A stretch of 9,895 bases of DNA from Anaerolineales bacterium (GTDB lineage: Bacteria > Chloroflexota > Anaerolineae > Anaerolineales > Villigracilaceae), in contig JADGQD010000063.1 in NCBI GenBank assembly GCA_017882065.1, forward strand, positions 1 to 9,895, given 5' to 3'. The position numbers were made by a program, and so were the translations under genes. The notes beneath the pieces are model-generated. The model saw only the letters and a list, made by a program, of their open reading frames with translations, made no database searches and was not told the origin of the DNA. How positions within the stretch are numbered: the stretch's first letter is position 1; every line of letters begins with the position of its first letter. Shown in pieces: positions 6,137 to 9,895 of the stretch.

Positions 6137-6412
6137 TCAAACCTGTTTTTTATCTGTAATCAGCGCCAGCAAATCCACTTGCCGGCGGTTGAAAAGGATG
6201 TCCGGTCTTTCAATGCGCAGTTGCGGGATGAAGTCACGGATGCCTTCCACCATGACTGTGGCAAAGTCAAAGCGCCCGGTCCACTCCAACGTCCCTTCCA
6301 GCTCTTATACTGGTGAGTTGACCCGAATGGCATATTTGACCAGATTCTTATAACCGCCGCGCACCAGACCTTGCGGGCCCACATCCTCGCGGCGGGTCAG
6401 TCTCGGAAGGGA
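6137..6412 (-). pseudogene. Broken coding remnant downstream of the YgiT-type ORF
   Basis: In a different frame from the zinc-finger ORF, coding-like text begins near 6412 (RLTRREDVGPQGLVRGGYKN) and runs to a TAA at 6305-6307. The same frame continues after this stop (ELEGTLEWTGRFDF, then PQLRIERPDILFNRRQ) to a TGA at 6137-6139. It has no start codon or ribosome binding site of its own. The simplest reading is that 6681-6137 was one gene of about 181 codons, now interrupted by one frameshift near 6400-6425 and one nonsense codon. An assembly indel could explain the frameshift but not the TAA. The family of this C-terminal part is not recognised. Confidence 0.55.
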
Positions 6413-6681
6413 CGCGTTCCGTCGCGTTTTTCCAGCGGGGGGCGCACTCTTCGCTTCGGGCCGGACACCTTGCCCGTCTCCGGGTTGAGGATGGTAACCA
6501 GCCAGGAGATGGCACGTGCGTCGTACTCGCGCCGTCCACATACATCACATACCCAGGCTGGGAAGTTGGGGACGGTAACGAGTTCTTCGTCGAGCCAGGT
6601 GAAGTAGGTGATATGCCGCAGGCGCATCACCCCGGCCTGGCATTCAGTGCATTGGAATGAATCCTGGGGTTCGTCGGTCAT
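6397..6681 (-). CDS. YgiT/MqsA-type zinc-finger protein, possibly frameshifted
   Basis: The 94-residue ORF carries two CxxC knuckles, CTEC at 11-14 and CDVCGRRE at about 46-53. The spacing is that of the YgiT-type (MqsA N-terminal) zinc-finger domain, here apparently without the HTH DNA-binding part of MqsA. Its ATG overlaps the deoC stop (ATGA at 6678-6681), so it is probably translated from the deoC message. No MqsR- or DUF4258-like toxin partner is adjacent, so a toxin-antitoxin role is not supported. The last residues, EKRDGTRPFRD, run to a TGA, while coding-like sequence continues in another frame, so this may be the front part of a broken longer gene. Confidence 0.75.
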   Translation of the reverse strand: MTDEPQDSFQCTECQAGVMRLRHITYFTWLDEELVTVPNFPAWVCDVCGRREYDARAISWLVTILNPETGKVSGPKRRVRPPLEKRDGTRPFRD

Positions 6682-7433
6682 TGGGAAGCTCTCAGGGACT
6701 CATTCAGGATAAATACTCCCGCGCTCGACCCGATGCGATTCGCACCCGCAGCAATCATCGCCAGCGCGTCCTTGCAGGTGCGGATTCCGCCTGCGGCTTT
6801 GACGCCGGTTCCGGGTCCGACCACGCGGCGCATCAGGTCCACATCTTCCACCGTCGCACCGCTCGGACCGAATCCGGTCGAGGTCTTGACGAAATCCGCC
6901 CCGGCGGTCTGAGCCAGCAGGCAAGCCAGGATCTTCTCACGGCGGGTCAGCAAAGCAGCTTCAATGATCACCTTGACCCTGGCTCCGCGCTCATGGGCCT
7001 CCTGTGCCACGAACAGGATATCGTTCAGCACCAGGCCATAAGCCTCACTCTTAAGCGCACCAATATTGATCACCATATCCACTTCGTTCGCACCGTTCTC
7101 GATCACGCGGCGCGCTTCGTATACTTTATCCTCGGGCAGTAGCGCACCGAGCGGGAAGGCGATAACCGCACACATGCCCACGCCCGCATCTTTGAGCAGG
7201 CCGCGAACCAGCGGCACATAGACCGGGTTAACACACACTGCGGCAAAATGGTACTGGCGGGCTTCCTCGCATAATTTTTTGACCTGCCCGGCGGTCGCTT
7301 CCGGCTTGAGCAGGGTATGGTCAATCCAGGCAGCAATTTCCGCACCGACCGGCTTGGTCAACGGTAGAGGCGGGGTGGGGAGCTCCCGTTCGTAAGAATC
7401 GGCCAGTATAAGAACTTCTCGCAAGGATTGCAT
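6678..7433 (-). CDS. deoC: Deoxyribose-phosphate aldolase
   Basis: DeoC reversibly splits 2-deoxyribose-5-phosphate into glyceraldehyde-3-phosphate and acetaldehyde in deoxynucleoside breakdown, in the cytoplasm. The 251-residue protein carries the class I aldolase residues: D119 in NEVDMVINIG, the Schiff-base K183 in DFVKTSTGF, and K212 in VKAAGGIRT, which is the second active-site lysine. DHTLLKP at 38-44 is also typical. The length is normal for the family, with a slightly longer N-terminus (about 30 residues before AEIAAWIDHT). The ATG at 7433 follows the lepB stop by 27 bases. The only purine-rich tract in reach, GGGG at 7442-7445, belongs to repeat locus 4 and lies 8 bases upstream. The stop overlaps the zinc-finger ORF as ATGA. 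Confidence 0.96.
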   Translation of the reverse strand: MQSLREVLILADSYERELPTPPLPLTKPVGAEIAAWIDHTLLKPEATAGQVKKLCEEARQYHFAAVCVNPVYVPLVRGLLKDAGVGMCAVIAFPLGALLPEDKVYEARRVIENGANEVDMVINIGALKSEAYGLVLNDILFVAQEAHERGARVKVIIEAALLTRREKILACLLAQTAGADFVKTSTGFGPSGATVEDVDLMRRVVGPGTGVKAAGGIRTCKDALAMIAAGANRIGSSAGVFILNESLRASQ

Positions 7434-7441
7434 GATTACTA

Positions 7442-7471
7442 CCCCGTGCTGGAACCGGGACTATCGCGGGG
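7442..7471 (-). repeat. Composite repeat, locus 4: forms the lepB stop codon
   Basis: The minus strand reads CCCCGCGATAG, then TCCCGGTTCCAGCACGGGG: one core plus the ACGGGG tail. The TAG of the core (7463-7461) is the lepB stop codon, and the terminal GGGG lies 8 bases before the deoC ATG. It fills nearly all of the lepB-deoC gap. Confidence 0.85.
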
Positions 7472-8108
7472 CGGCCAGAACAGATTGATCCGGCTGGATG
7501 ATCATAAAATCAGCAAAGGGCCAGTAGACCACCAGCGCCTTGCCGAGGATATTTTCTTCCGGCAGGAAGCCCCAGGCATGTGAATCTGCCGAGTTGTTGC
7601 GATTATCTCCCAGCACGAAGAGTTGGCCTTCAGGAACCGTCCATTCGTTAGAATAATCCGGGGGGGCAGCGATATAAGGTTCTATCAACGGGACATTGTT
7701 AATATAAACGGTTCCGTTGGCGATCCTGACCGTGTCGCCGGGCAGTCCAATAATACGTTTAATGTAATCTTCGTATTTGTCGTCGAAGCCAGGCAGGCCA
7801 AACAGGCGCTGCCAGAAAGGAGCATCGGGATACATCGGTGGACGGAAAACGATAATATCGCCACGCTGAAAATCGCCCAACTTATAAGACAGACGACTGA
7901 TCAGCACGTATTCGCCATTATCCAGGGTGGGAAGCATCGAATAGCCTTCCACGCGCACACGGGCAGAAATAACATTGATCACCAGGAAAAGGATGACCGC
8001 CAGTCCCACCGTTTCTAGAATTTCGCGCAGGAACTGCTTCCATTCCTGCCTGGCAGGTGCGGCTTCCGGCGCAGGCTGGGTTTCGTTTTCAGGGGAAAAA
8101 TCGGTCAA
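7461..8108 (-). CDS. lepB: Signal peptidase I
   Basis: This membrane-bound serine protease removes signal peptides from secreted proteins. The 215 residues show a short cytoplasmic N-terminus, one membrane helix at about 32-48, the catalytic serine S57 in EGYSMLPTL, the catalytic lysine K117 in YIKRIIGLPGD, and the conserved GDNRNNSADSHAWG at 167-180. The active site faces outside. The start is TTG at 8108-8106: GGAGG at 8118-8114 sits five bases upstream, an in-frame TAA lies just before it, and the next Met (58) is inside the active site. A TATAAT lies upstream. The C-terminus LAAPR ends at a TAG supplied by repeat locus 4, so the last residues may differ from homologues. Confidence 0.96.
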   Translation of the reverse strand: MTDFSPENETQPAPEAAPARQEWKQFLREILETVGLAVILFLVINVISARVRVEGYSMLPTLDNGEYVLISRLSYKLGDFQRGDIIVFRPPMYPDAPFWQRLFGLPGFDDKYEDYIKRIIGLPGDTVRIANGTVYINNVPLIEPYIAAPPDYSNEWTVPEGQLFVLGDNRNNSADSHAWGFLPEENILGKALVVYWPFADFMIIQPDQSVLAAPR

Positions 8109-8113
8109 AAAAG

Positions 8114-8118
8114 CCTCC
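8114..8118 (-). promoter_or_regulatory. Ribosome binding site deciding the lepB TTG start
   Basis: GGAGG on the minus strand is followed by CTTTT and then TTG. This strong site with five-base spacing supports the rare start codon. Confidence 0.8.
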
Positions 8119-8125
8119 GCTGAGG

Positions 8126-8131
8126 ATTATA
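8126..8131 (-). promoter_or_regulatory. -10 box upstream of lepB
   Basis: A perfect TATAAT on the minus strand lies between the methyltransferase stop (8143-8145) and the lepB start. At 17-base spacing the -35 position is GGAAAA, a poor match, so strength is uncertain. It would let lepB-deoC be transcribed separately from the upstream operon. Confidence 0.5.
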
Positions 8132-8142
8132 CCATCTGCAAG

Positions 8143-8982
8143 TTAAACTTTTCCCCAGGCGAAATACGTTGGCACGTGGAGCACGCGCTCGCCCCGTTCC
8201 CAGGCCTGCTCATCCAATAACTTCATCCTGCGGACTTCTTGCGCCGGGACCCAGCCCGCCAAATCGGCCTCCAGCACCGCCCATTCCAAGTTCCGTTCCG
8301 CAGGCGCGGGCAGACGCTCCCCGCCCTTGTGCCCCGTGCCCCATGCAGGAACCGGGACTACCTCGCTGGAACCGGGACTACTCCGCAGGGTTCCTGTTTC
8401 GATGGGCCGGATGCCCGCCTGTCGGAACAAGGCCGCCAGCTGGCTCCCCAGCCCCGGGTCCGCGCCCTGCCGCCGCAGGGACTCGGCCTGCCAGCGTCCG
8501 AGCGGAGCAAGCGCATCGGGCTTATCCACGCGGGAGTCGTAGTCCGGTTCGGCCAGAGCCAACACGGCGCCACCGGGGCGGGTGACACGTTTCATTTCAA
8601 GCAGGGCCAGCAATGGGTCGCGCACCCAGAGCAGGAGAAAGTGGCAAAAGGTAATATCAAAAACTCTGGAAGGATATGGCAGCCCCAGTGCATTCCCACA
8701 GACAAGCACCGCGGCCGGGACATGCCTGCGCGCCTCGGCGAGGCGGACAGGCTCCAGGTCCAGCCCGTGGATGGCGGCAGGTGTGGCATGGTAGTCCCGG
8801 TTCTTGCGAAGTAGTCCCGGTTCTCGCACGGGACACGGGGCAAGTTCGGATAAGATCGCTCCCGTCCCGCAGCCGACTTCCAGCACCCGCCGCGCCCGGT
8901 TCAAACCAGCGCGTTCGAAGAGGTAGACACGCAGGTCACGCGTCCAGGCGGCTTGCTGGAGAAAACGACTATGCCAGTCCAT
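8143..8982 (-). CDS. Class I SAM-dependent methyltransferase with two in-frame repeat insertions
   Basis: This is a predicted cytoplasmic methyltransferase of the Methyltransf_11/25 kind with unknown substrate. In 279 residues it has SAM motif I VLEVGCGTG (33-41), the acidic end of strand 2 in GLDLEP (D75), the CGNALGLPYPSRVFD segment (95-109) and EMKRVTRPGGAVLALAEPDY (129-148). Two segments look foreign. Residues about 49-69 (PCPVREPGLLRKNRDYHATPA) lie between motif I and strand 2, and about 201-220 (SSPGSSEVVPVPAWGTGHKG) lie in the C-terminal part. Both are translations of the dispersed repeat, in opposite orientations, and both keep the frame. The ATG overlaps the phosphatase stop by 14 bases. 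Whether the enzyme is active is uncertain. Confidence 0.88.
   Translation of the reverse strand: MDWHSRFLQQAAWTRDLRVYLFERAGLNRARRVLEVGCGTGAILSELAPCPVREPGLLRKNRDYHATPAAIHGLDLEPVRLAEARRHVPAAVLVCGNALGLPYPSRVFDITFCHFLLLWVRDPLLALLEMKRVTRPGGAVLALAEPDYDSRVDKPDALAPLGRWQAESLRRQGADPGLGSQLAALFRQAGIRPIETGTLRSSPGSSEVVPVPAWGTGHKGGERLPAPAERNLEWAVLEADLAGWVPAQEVRRMKLLDEQAWERGERVLHVPTYFAWGKV
8319..8383 (-). repeat. Composite repeat, locus 5 (two cores plus G-rich tail, in frame)
   Basis: On the minus strand, cores begin at 8380 (TAGTCCCGGTTCCAGCGAGG) and 8360 (TAGTCCCGGTTCCTGC), period 20. They are followed by ATGGGGCACGGGGC and further G runs. The runs at 8342-8339, 8335-8332, 8326-8324 and 8322-8319 again fit a quadruplex pattern. 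It is translated as SEVVPVPAWGTGHKGG in the methyltransferase. Confidence 0.88.
8790..8841 (+). repeat. Composite repeat, locus 6 (two cores, antisense within the methyltransferase gene)
   Basis: Cores begin at 8792 (TAGTCCCGGTTCTTGCGAAG) and 8812 (TAGTCCCGGTTCTCGC), period 20, followed by ACGGGACACGGGGC. The orientation is opposite to the host gene, which reads the complement as REPGLLRKNRDYHA. Confidence 0.88.
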
Positions 8983-9502
8983 CCTCTTCCCAGTTCAAAA
9001 TGAACTTGACTTGCTCGTCGGATTCGGGGGAATGGGGCGCGAGGAGGCTCTGCGCCGCGCTGTGGTACAGTTCGCGCAAATGATGCAAGGCCTCCGTGGG
9101 CTTCATCCCATGGCGGACAAGATAGCAGCCAACGGTGGTGCCGGTGCGTCCAATGCCGCCGACGCAATGGAGATACACTTTGCGATACTCGGCGAGGTCC
9201 GTGTCAATGGCATCCAAAGTGGCAACCATCATCTCGTGGGACGGCACATGAAAATCAGGGAAGGAAAAGCGCCGGTGACGGACCACACGTCCATCGTACC
9301 CGGCTTCTTCACTCAGTATGGAAAAATACGGCGGGCGCTCGCCTTCGCAGGTCAGGTCGATGAAGGCGTCGAACCCGGCAATGAGGAAGGCGGTCAGGCG
9401 CCGATGGGTGCCGAACTCATCATAGCGCAGGGCAGGATACTCGCCCGCCAGGAACTGGCCGGGGAGCACCCAGTAGGACTCGGGGATGGGTTTACTTTTC
9501 AT
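8969..9502 (-). CDS. Dual-specificity / tyrosine-type protein phosphatase
   Basis: The 177-residue protein carries the cysteine-phosphatase signature HCVGGIGRT at 112-120 (HCx5RT), with nucleophile C113 and phosphate-binding R119. A candidate general acid, D83, lies upstream in FPDFHVP. The protein spans about the size of a small dual-specificity phosphatase domain and has no signal peptide or membrane helix, so it is probably cytoplasmic. The target could be a phosphoprotein or a small phosphorylated molecule; the sequence does not say. It starts by ATGA overlap with the upstream anchored protein gene (9499-9502) and its stop lies 14 bases inside the methyltransferase gene, so all three are probably translated together. 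Confidence 0.9.
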   Translation of the reverse strand: MKSKPIPESYWVLPGQFLAGEYPALRYDEFGTHRRLTAFLIAGFDAFIDLTCEGERPPYFSILSEEAGYDGRVVRHRRFSFPDFHVPSHEMMVATLDAIDTDLAEYRKVYLHCVGGIGRTGTTVGCYLVRHGMKPTEALHHLRELYHSAAQSLLAPHSPESDEQVKFILNWEEDGLA

Positions 9503-9895
9503 GGCAAGCGGAAATACACTTTCAGGATTCCGGAGGATCTCCGGCTGGTGAGCGCAATTTTATATTCCCCAGCCGGGAGGCGGTATTGGTACTGGCTGAC
9601 ACTGGTCTCGCTGGAGAAATCTTCGCCGTGCAGGAGCAGGAGCGGGTCGCCCTGCGGCGGGACAAGCGTCATGTCAATGTAGCGGGCGTCGATGCCGGTA
9701 ATGCGCAGGAAGATCGCCGCGTCGCCTGCTTCGGCCAGGTTGAACCAGGCAATGGTCTCCGCCTGCACGTCCCGCCCGGAGAGGTAGACTGTGGCGGCAA
9801 GGTCGAAACCCTTCGGCGGTTGTGTGGAATTGCTGCCCAGGGTGGATGTGACCAGCATCCCCGCCCCGGCCAGCACCGCAACGACCACCACTCCC
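9499..9895 (-). CDS. Membrane-anchored protein of unknown function, 5' end missing
   Basis: The reading frame is open to the window edge, so about 131 C-terminal residues are seen. A GTG at 9891 is possible but lies at the very edge and inside a hydrophobic stretch, so the true start is probably outside. The visible part opens with a hydrophobic segment, VVVVAVLAGAGMLVTS, that looks like a membrane anchor or signal. About 110 residues of strand-rich sequence follow, ending in YRLPAGEYKIALTSRRSSG and KVYFRLP. This end resembles the beta-sandwich of pre-peptidase C-terminal-like domains, but only by general pattern. It would lie outside the membrane. Overlap with the phosphatase gene suggests one operon. 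Confidence 0.7.
   Translation of the reverse strand, partial: GVVVVAVLAGAGMLVTSTLGSNSTQPPKGFDLAATVYLSGRDVQAETIAWFNLAEAGDAAIFLRITGIDARYIDMTLVPPQGDPLLLLHGEDFSSETSVSQYQYRLPAGEYKIALTSRRSSGILKVYFRLP

Noticed and set aside
6397..6681. MqsA-type toxin-antitoxin system
   Set aside because: Only a zinc-knuckle domain is seen, with no HTH part and no toxin-like partner. The neighbours are deoC and a broken remnant.
9011..9682. Plus-strand 223-codon ORF at the right end
   Set aside because: It is antisense to the phosphatase, which has an intact HCx5RT active site.

Overview
This window is 9,895 bases of moderately GC-rich bacterial chromosome. The style suggests a Chloroflexota (Anaerolineae-type) genome: a four-domain ribosomal S1-like protein, a B-box zinc-finger membrane protein next to recN, and dense interspersed short repeats. 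This assignment is inferred from gene content and recollection of the families, not from a search. Most genes are ordinary housekeeping genes. The unusual feature is a short composite repeat that recurs at six places, inside and between genes.

Layout: bases 1-4324 read on the plus strand. They hold the 3' end of a zinc-finger membrane protein gene, then recN (DNA repair), then a 438-base gap, then an S1-domain protein with a long charged tandem-repeat tail. The gap holds a repeat array, a G-quadruplex-type G tract, a chain of hairpins closed by an 11-bp inverted repeat, and a consensus promoter. After a hairpin terminator come an M19 dipeptidase and a small four-helix membrane protein, overlapping by ATGA. 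A bidirectional terminator at 5968-5997 separates these from the minus-strand half.

The minus strand, in transcription order from the right edge, holds: the end of an unknown anchored protein, a dual-specificity-type phosphatase, a SAM methyltransferase, signal peptidase I (lepB), deoxyribose-phosphate aldolase (deoC), a YgiT-type zinc-finger ORF followed by a broken coding remnant, and tRNA-Glu(UUC). The first three overlap by 4 and 14 bases and look like one operon. lepB has its own -10 box and a strong ribosome binding site with a TTG start. deoC and the zinc-finger ORF overlap by ATGA. The tRNA has its own promoter and terminator.

The repeat has a 20-bp unit, consensus TAGTCCCGGTTCCAGCGARG, present in one to three copies and followed in the same orientation by a G-rich tract built on ACGGGGC. 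It occurs at 2239-2339, 2704-2726, 3913-3982, 7442-7471 (minus), 8319-8383 (minus) and 8790-8841. Two loci lie in the S1 gene, two in opposite orientations in the methyltransferase gene, one makes the lepB stop codon, and one is intergenic. Every copy inside a gene keeps the reading frame. No transposase is present in the window. This family and the hairpin module at 2347-2554 are the best candidates for something undescribed.
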